Shown: positions 38,943 to 52,454 of the stretch, piece by piece | Position numbering within the stretch: position 1 is the first letter of the stretch | Layout of the letters: every line of letters starts with the position of its first letter | NCBI GenBank assembly: GCA_965153355.1 | Contig: OZ231127.1 | Span: 52,514,001-52,578,000, forward strand | DNA length: 64,000 nucleotides | Origin: Flaccisagitta enflata | Lineage: Eukaryota > Chaetognatha > Sagittoidea > Aphragmophora | Direction: 5' to 3' | Position numbers and translations under genes: made by a program | The notes under the pieces: model-generated | Told to the model about the DNA's origin: nothing | The model's input: the letters and a program-made list of their open reading frames with translations, nothing else | Databases searched by the model: none

Positions 38943-39951
38943 AACTTTCCACCTGAATTTTAGAAAGATAGACAAATACAGATTCACAAGAAAGCAGTAA
39001 CACATAAACGATAGACAGCAATGTCAGATGCATATACTTAGAGCCGGATGGGAAGTTAGACAGCTTCACGAAGGCATCTCTGGAGAACCTGTGTTTATTC
39101 TGAACCCAAGGGCCATCAGTGAAAAAAAGGTTCTCGGATAAACAAGCTATCAAATATACTTAGTACTTTGCCATTAATGAAAACTGGAGGGAGAGAAATA
39201 GTTCTTTGAAGTTTAAGCGGACATTCTCAGTCCACTGTTAGACAAATAAGATCCTTGGTCGATCAGTCTGTCACAATTCTTTCAGGGTGGCATGGCACGT
39301 CTGAGCGTCAAAACTTTGTAGAATCTTTTAGTTTCATCTTTAACATTCAAGCACCCTCATTCCTTGAAATCAGGGGTTTTGATGTATCTCTGTCCTGAGT
39401 TGGACGCATCTTCGCACTTCTCAACAATTTTTGACGAAAAAGGAAAACAAAAAACAAAAAACAAAAGGAAAGAAAGAAAAAAAGAATGATAGACGATTGA
39501 TTATTTTTACAATGAGGTACGATCCAGACATTTTTGTTTTCTTATCGAAACTCTTGAGACTCCATCAATGAAAAAAAAGGCAAAAAAAGAAAGAAAGAAC
39601 GAAACTCATCTTGATTTAAAAGAAACGAAAATTTCATCCATTCAAACTCATTTACAACCGTGCCATCTGTCACACCGGCCTTTTCTGTTTTCGCTTTGTT
39701 CTTTTATTGATGTTTTCTGTTCTTTTTTTTCTGCTTTGTTCTTGGCTTTTGTTCTTGTCCTACTGGCGCTGCTTTGTTCTTGGTTTTTGTTCTTGTCCTA
39801 CTGGCCTTGATTTCCCGTCTCAAGCCTTCTTCCGCTTTTACCTGTGGCTTCCGCTTTCAAGTTTAGTTAGTTGATTTTTTTTGTTAAATTTCATTAGTTC
39901 TGTTGGACTGCCAATCAGTCCGTTTGAAAAAAAAAACCGCCTTTCTCTCTG

Positions 39952-39954
<3 letters not shown>
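38941..39954. other. Unassigned sequence
   Basis: Contains a tandem pair of CTTGGCTTTTGTTCTTGTCC and CTTGGTTTTTGTTCTTGTCC (39741 and 39779, each followed by TACTGGC). No gene recognised. Confidence 0.4.

Positions 39955-40008
<54 letters not shown>
39955..40008. repeat. (CT)n microsatellite
   Basis: About 27 CT units. Confidence 0.96.
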
Positions 40009-40012
<4 letters not shown>

Positions 40013-40094
40013 CAAACACACAAAGAAATAAAAAATCCTCTCTCCTTTGTACTTTCCATGGTTTAATCGCCTCGTTATCTGCTTTATACTCTCT

Positions 40095-40340
40095 CCTCGC
40101 GCACGCACTCGTTGCGTGTACACGACTTCCGACTGCACACGCGCACACGCACACGCACGCACGCATCCTTACATGTTCCGACCAGTGCGGTGCATTCTCC
40201 CTCGCATTTTTGTCACCTTCTGCGATGCGCGTGCAAAAGCATGCAAAAAATTGTCGTTGACGAGCGTGCGCAAACCGCCTACGCACGCGTGTGTGTGTTT
40301 GCGCGCACTTTCGCGCCCATAAAACGTGCGACCTGCGTGA
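40095..40340. repeat. CpG-rich alternating purine-pyrimidine segment
   Basis: Interrupted GCAC/ACGC/GTGC alternation (for example CGCACACGCACACGCACGCA at 40143-40162, and GCGTGTGTGTGTTTGCGCGC). It stands out from its AT-rich surroundings in CpG density. Confidence 0.7.
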
Positions 40341-40399
40341 TTTTTCACGGGCAGATCCTTAGAACTGGGAAGATTTGATAGCAGAAAGGGAGACATTTA

Positions 40400-41310
40400 C
40401 AGGTAGTCCGCCAGCGAATTTGGGTGCGTTCAGCAACAGGGAATGAACGCCTGTTCAGCAACAATGCCATACAGGTGTTGATGAACACCATGAAAGAGAC
40501 CTTTGCCCAACGATTTTGTTCAGAGAGGGCCATAAAAAGCGCGTTCATGAACGGCTAAAAAATCCACTCCACCAATAATTTTGTCTTCATACCCAATGTG
40601 TATTATCTTCAGTCTTCACTGTAACATTTATCTACTCTATGATCAAAACTGTTCATCAAAAGGTAAAATTTGGTACTTCATGAACAGCCAGATAAGATTC
40701 ATTTATGGTTTAAGAATTATGAAGCTGGTGTCAAGTCTAATCCATTTATGGCAAAAAAATCTCTTTCATATGTGCCCATAGAAGGTTCACTCAATCACTG
40801 GATTTTTTATCCACTCAATAAAATTTTGCTATTCATGAACAGCCATAAAGCAGTATTGATGAATATAGTCCTAAGATCACTTCATCTCTAACAAAATATC
40901 TTTTAACCCAGCCATTCATGAAGAGTCAAAAAAGTTTCTTTAATGAACTCTTTGTTAGATTAAACTAGATGCTCAAAACTGTTATCAAAAAAATTTTTTT
41001 TGCTGTTCTTTAACACCCAGATAAGCATGTGTCATGAGCAGGTAAAAAACCCACTCCACCAACAAAACCATTGGTGGAGTGTTTTTTTTTTACCTGTTCA
41101 GCAACGGCTTTTTTTACCTGTTCAGCAACAGCTTTTTTTACCCCTCAATGAATGGTCGTTCATGAACAGGTCTTTTTGGGCCCTCCATGAACAAAATTGT
41201 TTGCCAAGAGCCTTTTTTTAGTCGTTCATGAACAGCTCTATGGCATTGTTCAGCAACATGCGTTCATTCCCCGTTGATGAACACCCCCAAATTCGCTGGC
41301 GGACTATCTC
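40400..41310. mobile_element. hAT-like non-autonomous transposon, 911 bp
   Basis: 8-bp duplications GACATTTA at 40392-40399 and 41311-41318. TIRs of about 65 bp begin CAGGTAGTCCGCCAGCG on the left and GAGATAGTCCGCCAGCG on the inverted right. The interior repeats TTCATGAACAG and GTTCAGCAACA more than ten times. No transposase frame. Confidence 0.85.
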
Positions 41311-41337
41311 GACATTTATGGCGATATAACAATTTGA

Positions 41338-41464
41338 ATGAAAAAAAAAAAGATGGAGGAGGAAGAACAATGGAGAGATAAGGAGAAGGACAAGGTGGAG
41401 AGGAAGAAGAATAACAAGAGGAGAAGAAAAAGAAGGAAAAGAATGAGTAAAAGAGAAAGAAATA

Positions 41465-41528
<64 letters not shown>

Positions 41529-41538
41529 AAAAAAAGAA

Positions 41539-41570
<32 letters not shown>

Positions 41571-41838
41571 AAAAAGAAAGAAAGAAAGAAGAAAGAAAGA
41601 AAGAAAGAAGAAGAAGAAGAAGAAGAAGAAGAAAAGAAAAGAAAAAGAAAAAGAAAAAGAAAAGAAAAGAAGAAGAAGAAGAAGAAGAAGAAGAAGAAGA
41701 AGAAGAAGAAAAAAGAAAAGAAAAAGAAAAAAAGAAGAAGAAGAAGAAGAAATAGAAGAAATAGAAGAAATAGAAGAAATAGAAGAAATAGAAGAAGAAG
41801 AAATAGAAGAAGAAGAAGAAGAAGAAGAAGAAGATTCT
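41338..41838. repeat. ~500-base purine tract, (GAAA)n and (GAA)n
   Basis: GAAA block 41460-41610, GAA blocks 41608-41632 and 41668-41710, then GAAATAGAA units and GAA to 41833. Confidence 0.95.
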
Positions 41839-42553
41839 TCTACTCGAAAAGATGATAATGGTGCATCTGGGCAAAATATACGGGAATGGAAAAAAAAAGT
41901 GATCAAAAAGAGGTGAGGCATTCAGAAGAAGCTTTATGGTGCAGGAAAATGTGCTGAAGAAGGAAAATGTGAATGCGATAGTAAAGAATAAAAAAAGCTT
42001 GTTTGGTATAAGAGATCTACAAATGGTGGAACCTCTATCAAAAGCAGCTCGATCATCGTGGATCTTGTTCTTAAAAATACTACAGTTTTTTTTAAGGTGT
42101 TTTTCACATGAAGTGAATCTCGTTTAAGGATTCTTTGAACGCGTGGACACTCTTGAAAAAGACATACTTCCAAACGTGTATTGCCTGATATTGAGACTCA
42201 TATTTGATCTCCAAAATGGGTTGGGGTTTGTAGGTTTAGGAGCAAGACTCTACCAAAAGTGTGTGCACATTTTAGGACGCCTTCAATGAGGTTTACTTAT
42301 GTGAAATGCGCCCATAGTCTTGTCTCAAAGAAAAAAGTCAGTATCTGCCAACTGCTGCTCAAAGCGCTTCTCTAACTCTGTCTTAACTGAACTTTTCCTC
42401 TGCTACAGATCTCGATTTATTTTGATTTTCTTGTGTCGGTTTCTCTCCACCACCAGAATGAAACCCGTTGAAAGAAGGAAAAGACGTGAACCATTAAGCT
42501 ATCTTCGTTGTAAATCTTGTCCAACAACAGTCATTAGGGAGAGAAGGGAGAGA

Positions 42554-42556
<3 letters not shown>
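41839..42556. other. Unassigned sequence
   Basis: Mixed DNA; short basic open frame at 42320-42601 runs into the GA repeat and is not recognised. Confidence 0.4.

Positions 42557-42598
<42 letters not shown>
42557..42598. repeat. (GA)n microsatellite
   Basis: About 21 GA units. Confidence 0.95.
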
Positions 42599-42602
<4 letters not shown>

Positions 42603-42738
42603 GGCAGGAGTGAATAAGGTAGAACTAAGAGAGGCGGAGTCACTGGAGAGAAACAGTGAGAGTGAGGAGAGAGATTTGACGAGTGGTTACTCCAGAAAAT
42701 GAAGGCGAAGAAAGCATGTGGGAGGGGGAGAGGGTTTA

Positions 42739-43266
42739 CAGTCAGCGGACAAAACACAATAGGTATATATATCACTCCGCTGGTTTTGATCCAACCCACT
42801 GATGTTGAACAGAATGCTGTAAAAAACAACTGGTTGTTAAAATTACAGCCGGCTGTTAAGTTACAAAGTTGGCAAAAATCCAACTTTCATCAAATAAAAT
42901 GAGACCTGCAGATTCATAATCCTGATGAACTTCTGAGAAGTTTGATACTTCACAATTAACACTTTTTGTAAGAAATACTTTTTTTAACATTTCATTATAA
43001 TTAAATTAAACATTGATAAAATTTTTTTATTTTCATATTAAAGTATATGTTATGACATATCAAACTTCTCAAAATTTCATCAGGATTATAAATCTGCAGG
43101 TCTCATTTTATTTGGTGAAAGTTGGATTTTTACCAACTTTGTAACGTAACAGCCGGCTGTAATTTCAACAACCAGTTATTGTTTACAGCATTCTGTTCAA
43201 CATCAGTGGGTTGGATCAAAACTAACAGAGTGATATATATACCTATAGTGTTTTGTCCGCTGACTG
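42739..43266. mobile_element. Foldback transposon, 528 bp, uninterrupted
   Basis: Arms of about 215 bp starting CAGTCAGCGGACAAAAC are inverted around an AT-rich loop (42950-43050). 4-bp duplication TTTA at 42735-42738 and 43267-43270. It aligns in reverse orientation with the 32.0-33.9 kb composite and supplies its pre-insertion sequence. Confidence 0.87.
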
Positions 43267-43341
43267 TTTATAAACGGGATTAGAGCAGAAGTTCTTAGGG
43301 AAACCGGCTTTGGAGGATGCTGGCTAGTTATAGGTGAAGCA

Positions 43342-43534
43342 AACAAGGCCGGATACACGGCTACCCCAGTCGCGTGCGGGTGGCCATATTTGAGGTCACC
43401 ATACCATTTGGGCAGGAGCAGTAGGGTCAAAGAATAAAAATCATAAGAATAAAGTTAAATGTAACGGACTAACCGACCGACCGACCGACCGACTGACAAA
43501 GCGGGGTGTAAAGTCGCGTAGCACGCGATTAAAG
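43342..43534 (-). mobile_element. HINE-like modular element
   Basis: Minus strand: CTTTAATCGCGTGCTACGCG, TTTACACCCCGCTTTGTC, GGTCGG tract, CTGCTCCTGCCCAAATG, CACCCGCACGCGACTGG, GCCGTGTATCCGGCC, TTGTT. Complete. Confidence 0.82.
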
Positions 43535-44086
43535 ATATTTAAATGTGCATGCGCATACAATTATCTTTGTAGATTTTTTTCGTCTTTTTAAACATTACAC
43601 TCCATCTGAAATGCTCCATTGGCAAGTTAGTCATTTAAAGTTTGAGGTGATTGCGCTGTTTCCCATTTTTTCGTTCAAATGCTGACGAATTGCTTGTGAT
43701 TAATATCTTTTGAGAGCAACTACAAACCGATCATTATCAGGCATCATTTATAAGCAACCACAATCTCGCTGTTAACTGGTTTTACAGTCTGTGTTAAAAC
43801 ATTTTGTTAAAGAGAATAACGAGTTGATTCTTTTTTCGAAAGGAATGTGAGAACTATATAATGTTTCACGTATGAACACCTATTTGAGGATGAAAAGATA
43901 ATGATATTTAAAAAAGAAATATCTTTATAGCGTTGCGTTACGCGCTTCTTTTTCAGATTTTATTGGTTGCAAAACATCAAACTTAGACCATGGGAAAATC
44001 ATACCTTGAACGTGAAAACGAAATAAATGAAGTCAAGCAAAGTCACCATAATGACCACAACTGGGAATTGAAGAGATTAGAAATCC

Positions 44087-44090
<4 letters not shown>
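43535..44090. other. Unassigned spacer
   Basis: AT-rich; nothing recognised. Confidence 0.4.

Positions 44091-44122
<32 letters not shown>
44091..44122. repeat. (GA)n microsatellite
   Basis: About 16 GA units. Confidence 0.95.
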
Positions 44123-44125
<3 letters not shown>

Positions 44126-44294
44126 TACAAACAAAGAGCACGATAACGAGGTGGAACTGAAAAAATATACGGATTTGAAAAGAAAAAGAAAGAATGAATG
44201 CAACAAGGCAAGAAGGTTTAGGAGTTGAAAAGTTACACAAACAAAATATCAACGATGAAGAAATTCTTTCAAAGGCCGAGTATGAGAGACAAAA

Positions 44295-44297
<3 letters not shown>

Positions 44298-44345
<48 letters not shown>

Positions 44346-44362
44346 CAGAGACAGAGACAGAG
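44298..44362. repeat. (GA)n(GACA)n microsatellite
   Basis: GA units change to AGAGAC hexamers at 44326. Confidence 0.95.
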
Positions 44363-44510
44363 AAAAGAAAAGAAAAGGAGAATAGAGAAAAAAGAGGGAT
44401 GAGATATCAACATTATTAACGGAAGAAGGGAAAAGAAAGGAAATCTTGAGAGAGGTCCGTCATTAATTTCGACACATTGAGTCCCCAATGTGGCTGAAGG
44501 ATAAAGGAAA

Positions 44511-44511
<1 letters not shown>

Positions 44512-44591
<80 letters not shown>

Positions 44592-44700
44592 GTGAGTGAG
44601 TGAGTGAGTGAGAGAGAGAGAGAGAGAGAGATAAACAGATAGAGACAGAAACAGAGACAGTGAGTTTGAGTTTCAGACAGACAAATAGACAAATAGACAC
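44512..44700. repeat. (GA)n with (GTGA)n island
   Basis: A GTGA/GAGT block of seven units (44588-44612) sits between two GA blocks; ACAG-rich variants trail to 44700. Confidence 0.95.
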
Positions 44701-45642
44701 AGAAACACATACAGATAAACTCCTGCGGAGTAACAGATGGAGAGAAAACGAACGACAAGCAGACAGACATATACATAATCTAATGTACAGAAAAAGAGAC
44801 ACAAAAAGAGAAAGAAAACTTGGACAGAAAGAATGTCATCGAGATAGTCAGAGTTGCAGGATGCTGACTTTTCACATTTTTCCAGGGTTGACGCATTCAC
44901 AAGGGTCGCATTTGATACGGGTTGTTGGCCGAGATTGAGTGGGTGGAGGCCTCAGGGTCGCCAGAGGTGAAATGCAACGGTTAGTGCAAGGAGTGGAAGG
45001 CAGGAGTTAGGAGCGGATGATTGCGATAGGTTAGGGGATGATGTTAAGGAGGGTTATCGCTAGAACCTTGTTGGTATTTCTGAATGCCGATAAGGTTACT
45101 AAGGAAAATGAGGAAATATGAGTAAAATAAGTAGATGAATGTTCGTCCGTGCATCGATCTCTCTTCCTTTCCGTTTTATGATCTGTCTGTATTTCTCCAC
45201 GTCGCTTACCCCATTTCCCTACCACCACGCACCGCCTTTCCTCCTTTCATGGTTCTACCGCCAACTGAGATTTTGAGAGGATTCCCCGTCGTTTCACTTG
45301 CGCAGGTTCGGGTTTTTTGCCTTCTTTAGTCGTTGAGTGTCTTACCCTGATAAGCCTATAACATCTCTTCTAACCTTCACTTGCTGAGTTGCTGAGTCGC
45401 TGAACAGTGCAGCGCCTGTCCTAACCAAGCTTACTTTTCCCACCATTCAAAAAAGTGAATTGTTACGTATTAAGTTATGATTTGTTGAACGTAAACACGC
45501 GGCAATATTGCAAACTAAGTTTTTAAGTATTTGTCCCAATTCAAAATTTGACAAAACACGAAACCCCAGTTCATATTCGACGAACACCACCGAGCACCTA
45601 CTCTCACCCTCTTTCTATACAATCGCCACCTTCTTTCTCTCT
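44701..45642. other. Unassigned sequence
   Basis: Purine-rich first half, then mixed DNA. No feature recognised. Confidence 0.35.
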
Positions 45643-45650
45643 CCTGTAAC

Positions 45651-46362
45651 CAGGCTTGCAGATTATGGAGTAGCAAGTAGCGCCGCTACTCGGCAGATTA
45701 GGGGATATCTCGGCAGCTTCTGGAAGCAAGAGGAAGAAAAAGAAAATAAAAAAATTATGCACAAACATGTTCGCATCAGCTGTTAACTAAATTTGAAAGA
45801 ATAATAACTTGGTTGTTGCAAAATGTAATTGGCATATTGTAGTCCTATTGATTCTTCCTCTTTCTGGTAACAACAAGTGATCTCAGTAACTGCTCCAATG
45901 CCCTGATAATAGATGTCTACGTATGTAAAACTTTGAGATTTTATTTGATATTTTACTATTTTTTTATTAACATCAGAGTTAATAGATGTAAACGTATAAC
46001 CAATCACATTCAATTTCAAAGGATCTTATTGATTATGTTTCAAAAGATCAAAATCGAGATGGAATGAAGATTAACGTCTCCCTCATGCATGCTTGCTCAA
46101 CGCCACTCTCCGCACAGCCGTGGGAAATATTGCTGAAAAGACATATCTAGGCCAGTGCTGAGCTGGAAAATCTAAATGGGACTACCCAGCAGACATAATT
46201 TTGCTACAAAGTCCAAACCATAGTGGGGGCAAATGATAATATTGTGACTCCTCCTAACTGTTAGAGTAATACAGAGAGAGGTTTTAAGGCAGGTTTAGAA
46301 AACTTGGCAGATCCAGGGAAAAATATATGCTACTCGGCAGAAATGAACTATATGCACGCCTG
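45651..46362. mobile_element. hAT-like non-autonomous transposon, 712 bp
   Basis: Ends CAGGCTTGCA and (inverted) CAGGCGTGCA; near 8-bp duplications CCTGTAAC (45643-45650) and CCTGTTAC (46363-46370), one mismatch. GCTACTCGGCAGA occurs near both ends in the same orientation. CAGGC-type ends are usual in hAT elements. Confidence 0.7.
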
Positions 46363-46370
46363 CCTGTTAC

Positions 46371-47491
<1,121 letters not shown>

Positions 47492-47639
47492 CTAGCCGTC
47501 ATCATCCCGGTCACGCCTATCTTTCACTGATGGCTTTCACCCGCTGGAGAAGAAGCCACTTATGTTATGATCTCCTTCATCACCATAATGACGCCTCTGC
47601 TCCTCAAATCTTAGTCTAAAGTTGCTCTTTTTTTTTCTT

Positions 47640-47802
<163 letters not shown>

Positions 47803-47950
47803 TTATGTGAAATAAAAAAGCAATGAGGCGGTGTTTGATGGCGATTTGAACACATTGACTTCATTGAAATGCTATTGGATGATCGTTACTGCTCCTTATG
47901 CGAAACCGATACAACGATGAGGGAATAACACTGGCAAAATGCTTTATTAG

Positions 47951-48283
47951 TCTTTAGTCTCCAAGACTCTAAGACCCACTCTGTCCGTCTGTCTGTCTGT
48001 CAGTCCGTCTGTCGGTCCGCAACGCTAAGCTTTTATTTTTCTTTTTTTGTCATTTTAAGTCATTTTAAGTTATTCAAAGTCACTTTAGGTTATGATAAGT
48101 CATTTTCCATTTTTTGAAATTTTGTCATATATTGTCATATATTACCATTCTAAGTCATTTGGTCTTTTAGTCTTTTAGTCTTTTGGTCTCTTAATCTCTC
48201 AGTCTCTTAGTTATTTAGTCATTAAGTCTTTTGGTCTTTTGGTCTTAACAACCGCACGCGACAATAAGGTGTTGGCCTTGTTT
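47951..48283 (+). mobile_element. Divergent modular element with AGTC-rich core
   Basis: TTAGTCTTTAGTCTCCAAGAC start, CTGTCTGTCTGTC and CGGTCC tract, many AAGTCATTTT and GTCTTTTAGTC repeats, 3' word GCACGCGAC, AAGGTGTTGGCCTT hairpin, TGTT. Core and 3' end match 14814-15004. Confidence 0.6.
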
Positions 48284-49005
48284 TTTTATCACTGCCTCTG
48301 CCAACCCGCACAAGACCTGCCGTGTATCCTGCCTCGTTTTCTTAAATGTTCCTCTTTTCCAACGATACCGGACCTTATTCACAATTTCTCTCGTCTTTTT
48401 TTTTTTTTTTTTTTTTTGCAAATACGGAAACACGTTAGCCAAGTCAACGCAGGAGTCGTGGCGGGTTTCGGCATGTCGCCGATTCCATGGCACCACTTCT
48501 AAAACGCCGCTTTTGTGACGCCGCATAAGTGGCGCATACGTGGCGTATGCGACGCCATCTGCGTCAATCCTTGTCCCCGTCGGCGCCGAATGCTTCAAAG
48601 GTCACCTCCCGCAAAATCTTGACGCTTATTCTTTTTTCCTCGTTCTTGACTACTTTTCACTTTTCAGTCTCGGGAACCGAGTTTCAAGCAGAGGAGATTT
48701 TTATTTCTGGGCCATTGACCTCCACTCTATCTCTATCACTCTCTTTATTCTCTCTTTCACGGTAGTTGGAGCTTTCCACTCTGTCTCTGTCTCTGTCTTC
48801 ACTCTATCTCTGTCTCAGTCCCCTCTCTTCGTATGCGTTTGTCGATTGTCATTAACATCTTGCGTTCGGGTGCGCCTGTATTGTACGACGGGCATGATCA
48901 AAACAGCCCTACAACATCATTGCTCGGAGATTTTATAGCTTTTAGTCATTTAGGTACAAGCTAATGATCATGTGAGCTTGTTTCTTTATCTGTCTGTCTA
49001 TGATG
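48284..49005. other. Mostly unassigned; palindromic CpG patch
   Basis: 48515-48567 contains GGCGCATACGTGGCGTATGC and nearby GACGCC/GGCGTC inverted words, giving a hairpin-prone CpG-rich patch. A T run lies at 48397-48417. No gene recognised. Confidence 0.4.
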
Positions 49006-49009
49006 GTTC

Positions 49010-49073
<64 letters not shown>

Positions 49074-49075
49074 CA
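49006..49075. repeat. (TCTG)n microsatellite
   Basis: About 16 TCTG units. Confidence 0.96.
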
Positions 49076-49501
49076 CTGTCTATCTATGCGTTTGTCCGTC
49101 TGTCCGTTCATTGTTTTCTAAGTCTGTTTAATGTTTATCTGTCGGTCTGTATGTGACTTTCTATTCCGCTTTGTTGCAACCACCCTTACTATCGTTGAAA
49201 ATCCTACAATACGTTGATGCCATCCTTTTAGTTTTTCTGCAACGCAGACATCCAAGACTTTTCAGATTCATTACTCCAGTGGTTCACTCGATTCTACTTA
49301 ACCACGCAACGACGGAAGAAGAAGTGGAGAAAGAGGTGAAAAAGAAGTGAAGAAGAATCAGTGAGTCATTCATTGGTGTAAAAATGATGGAATCTGGATC
49401 CACGAGACACTCGCTCGAGAGACGAGACCAACACGTCTGCATTCTTCTCCTTCTTCTTGATCTTGGCGTCATTATTTCCGCCAGCATCCGGCGCCGAGAA
49501 C

Positions 49502-49502
<1 letters not shown>

Positions 49503-49587
<85 letters not shown>
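49503..49587. repeat. (GA)n microsatellite
   Basis: About 42 GA units. Confidence 0.97.
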
Positions 49588-49590
<3 letters not shown>

Positions 49591-50246
49591 TGTCTCTTCA
49601 TTCTCTATCTCAACCATGCATATGGCCACGTTGGGGGTTTTCTCCATTATTATGTCCTCCGCATTATTATAATCACGCATTGACCTCTCACACGGGACAG
49701 GCAGTCGTTGATTCGTTATTCAGTTCTTTTTTCGTCGTTAGATCATCAACGAATTGTCCTGTTAATGGATTCAACGTCGTTTTCTAGCACTATTATGCCA
49801 TGGCCTTCGATTATGATTACGAATATTTCATTCACAATCAAGCATTTGATGTCCGCACCAATCTTGTGTCACCCACAGGCCAAGCGGAACTGAAGTCAAC
49901 TCGATATATTACACCTGCGAATGATCAAGTGGGAATAAATAATCGGTGTCGAATGAGAGGTTTTTCGTCCGCATCATCCGAAAGGCATCGCTATAGCTTT
50001 TGTTCCATGATAACTTCTCCAAAATTTTTCTTCATAAATTCCATGCTTTATACGCTTGCACATTTATACAAAATGTGTCTCGGTATGAGATTAAGAAACT
50101 CATTCCGACGGTGGTTGATTTTTGGCTTTACAACAGTATGCAAATGAGGTCGAGGGCCTATTAGCTGATTAAGACATATTCGAGGTCGATGATAAGGCCA
50201 TCCAGAACTATGCATTTTCAAGCCTCCTACCTGTCTAGTGATCAAC
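49588..50246. other. Unassigned sequence
   Basis: A 115-codon complex open frame (49800-50147, + strand) has no recognised domain; coding status unknown. Confidence 0.35.
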
Positions 50247-50249
50247 TAA

Positions 50250-50406
50250 TGGTGCGTCTGCATTCACCATCTTATTTGGATATTTTATCTGGATATCAGT
50301 ATCCGGATATTCTACATAGTGAATTTATAAAATTTACTACAGGAAATATCCGGATATCAATATCCAAATAAAACATCCGAATAAGCTGATTAATGCAGAC
50401 ACACCT
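50250..50406. mobile_element. 157-bp palindromic MITE, TAA target
   Basis: Ends TGGTGCGTCTGCATT and inverted AGGTGTGTCTGCATT, flanked by TAA (50247-50249 and 50407-50409). The interior GGATATCCGGATAT-type words pair almost to the centre. A 3-bp TAA duplication is typical of PIF/Harbinger; assignment inferred. Confidence 0.68.
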
Positions 50407-50409
50407 TAA

Positions 50410-51061
50410 CTTTTTTTGCGTCCAGCAAGATTCAAGGAACAGATGGCGTCTGTGCAAAGCGTAAAAGGGGAAATGTTTTGACGGCAAAAAAATGAGAGCA
50501 GAGAGAGAGAGAGAGAGATAACGACACAGCTGTGCGGCGGGTTGAGGAGGATGTTCAAAGGGACTATAGATATATATAACTGGCCCTGGTTTTTGCAAAA
50601 GCCTGTATTTTTCCAATCTTGTCTGATTTTCCTTTTCCACACTTTGAGTAAAAGATTCAATCGTTTTCTCTGCGCTTTGATTCTCACTGCGATAAAAGAA
50701 ATCTTCGGATAAATCACAATTTTTTTCCCACCTCGGATCTCCCCCCCCCCCCGCCGTCATTAAGAAAGGATTAAATAAAATTTGGTTTTCTCTTGCCTTC
50801 CCCCCCCCCCCCCCCGCGCGTTTCTGACTCAAGTCTCATGTCTCTTTTTCTCTTTGAGTTTTTACAATCCCTCATTAACCATTCTTTCCTGGATTTATAT
50901 GAACGGATTTTCCTCACACTCCAGACGATGTACGCACAGATTAATGAATTCCGATATCCCAGATGATGTATCTGCAATCTGCAGATTAATGGCTCTCAGA
51001 TATTTTCTTCTCTTTGGTGTCGGTCTGTTTGTCTATCTGAATCTGCCACCATTACAGTCTG
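50410..51061. other. Unassigned; two C runs
   Basis: C runs at 50740-50753 and 50800-50815 and a short GA tract at 50498-50518. No gene recognised. Confidence 0.4.
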
Positions 51062-51087
51062 TTTCTCTCTCTCTCTCTCTCTCTCTC

Positions 51088-51175
<88 letters not shown>
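51062..51175. repeat. (CT)n microsatellite
   Basis: About 55 CT units with one G interruption at 51090. Confidence 0.97.
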
Positions 51176-51179
<4 letters not shown>

Positions 51180-51194
51180 CCCAGACATTGTCTA

Positions 51195-51427
51195 CCATCT
51201 TCGCCAAAAGAAACGCGACACTTGTTGAAATTAGCATCATCTTTGGAAGAGTGCTGCTCCTAAATGAATCTAGCTACAGATCCCAGATTGGTCCCATTTT
51301 AAAGATCTGTTAAAAATCTTCAAAATGGGACTAATCTGGGATCTGTAGGTTTATTCGGTTAGGAGCAGCACTCCTCCAAAGCTGATGCTATTTCTAGCAA
51401 CTGTCGCGTTTCTTTTGGCGAAGATAG
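51195..51427. mobile_element. 233-bp near-loopless palindromic MITE, TA target
   Basis: CCATCTTCGCCAAAAGAAAC and its inverse start two arms of about 110 bp; TA flanks both sides (51193-51194 and 51428-51429). Arms pair almost to the centre (AAAGATCTGTTAAAAATCTT). Confidence 0.8.
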
Positions 51428-51669
51428 TATGGACGGTTCTAATGGCCTTTTTATCCTAATTGATCGATGGCGGGTTTAGCAGGATTGAAAAAAGGAGACA
51501 AAAGCAAAAGAGAGGGAAAATGGCGTCAACGAGCAGTGGACTGGAAGTAACGTTTGATATAGACCGTATTCTCATTGTTGTTGCTCAATACACCATCAAC
51601 TAAGGAATTTCATCCACCCGGATGCTGTATCAACGGGATCAACTTCCCGTTGGGATTATGGCCTCAGAT

Positions 51670-51672
51670 GGG

Positions 51673-51770
<98 letters not shown>

Positions 51771-51771
51771 G
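51670..51771. repeat. (GTT)n microsatellite
   Basis: About 34 GTT units. Confidence 0.97.
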
Positions 51772-51952
51772 GTGTTTAGTTCATATTCTTTTGAATTTAC
51801 TAAACAAATATAGAATGTTTGTGGTTTTGATTAAAAGCTATCCTAAGAATAGGCGCCGAGACTAAGAGGACTGACGCCGTCTCAACACGCTTCCGCACGC
51901 GTAGACAAACGCGTAGACAAATACGCGTGAAGAGAAGCAAAACAAACCAGAC

Positions 51953-51954
<2 letters not shown>

Positions 51955-51995
<41 letters not shown>
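51955..51995. repeat. (GA)n microsatellite
   Basis: About 20 GA units, 16 bases before a MITE. Confidence 0.95.
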
Positions 51996-51998
<3 letters not shown>

Positions 51999-52011
51999 CA
52001 TGGTCATAGTA

Positions 52012-52421
52012 CCACGTGGATCAAAAAAAAAGACGCAGCTATCTATTTATTGACAAAACAGATATCGAAAATAATTTTAACAATTTTTGACAAAGACATT
52101 TTGAAAGATTTTCAAAAAATCTTTCAATCTAGACCAATCCCAGGTCTGTATCTCAAACGGTTTAGAAGCTAGAGCCCTGCAAAGAGAAGCACTATTTAGT
52201 GAAAATGCCTTTTTATATAGGGATTGCGAAACTGAAATGGGCAATGTTTTTACTCAAACTAATGCCATTCCTAAACGAATAAAGATAGACATACCAGATT
52301 GGCGCCAAATGAAAGTACTTTCAAAGGGCTTTCAAATGACCTATGATTTTCATAAGTTTTTTTCATATTCATAGGCAAAATTAGTCATTCAAAAGTGCGT
52401 CTTTTTTTTTGAGTCGTATGG
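52012..52421 (+). mobile_element. 410-bp TA-target MITE, copy A
   Basis: Ends CCACGTGGATC and inverted CCATACGACTC, both followed by an A run and GACGCA; TA on both sides (52010-52011 and 52422-52423). Copy B is inverted at 55998-56406. Confidence 0.86.
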
Positions 52422-52454
52422 TATACAGGGCGAAGATAGAAACAAAATGAAATA

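Noticed and set aside
40095-40378. Arg/His/Ala-rich frames in the CpG-rich patch
   Set aside because: Open in several frames on both strands because of alternating GC/AC repeats.
41218-41921. Overlapping ~200-codon frames on both strands
   Set aside because: They arise from GAAA/GAA purine repeats; no complex protein sequence.
49800-50147. 115-codon frame of normal composition
   Set aside because: No recognisable motif, splice context or conservation evidence; chance frames of this length are expected in 64 kb.
50250-50406. tRNA or microRNA gene from the strong hairpin
   Set aside because: TAA duplications and matched ends mark it as a MITE; no cloverleaf or A/B boxes.
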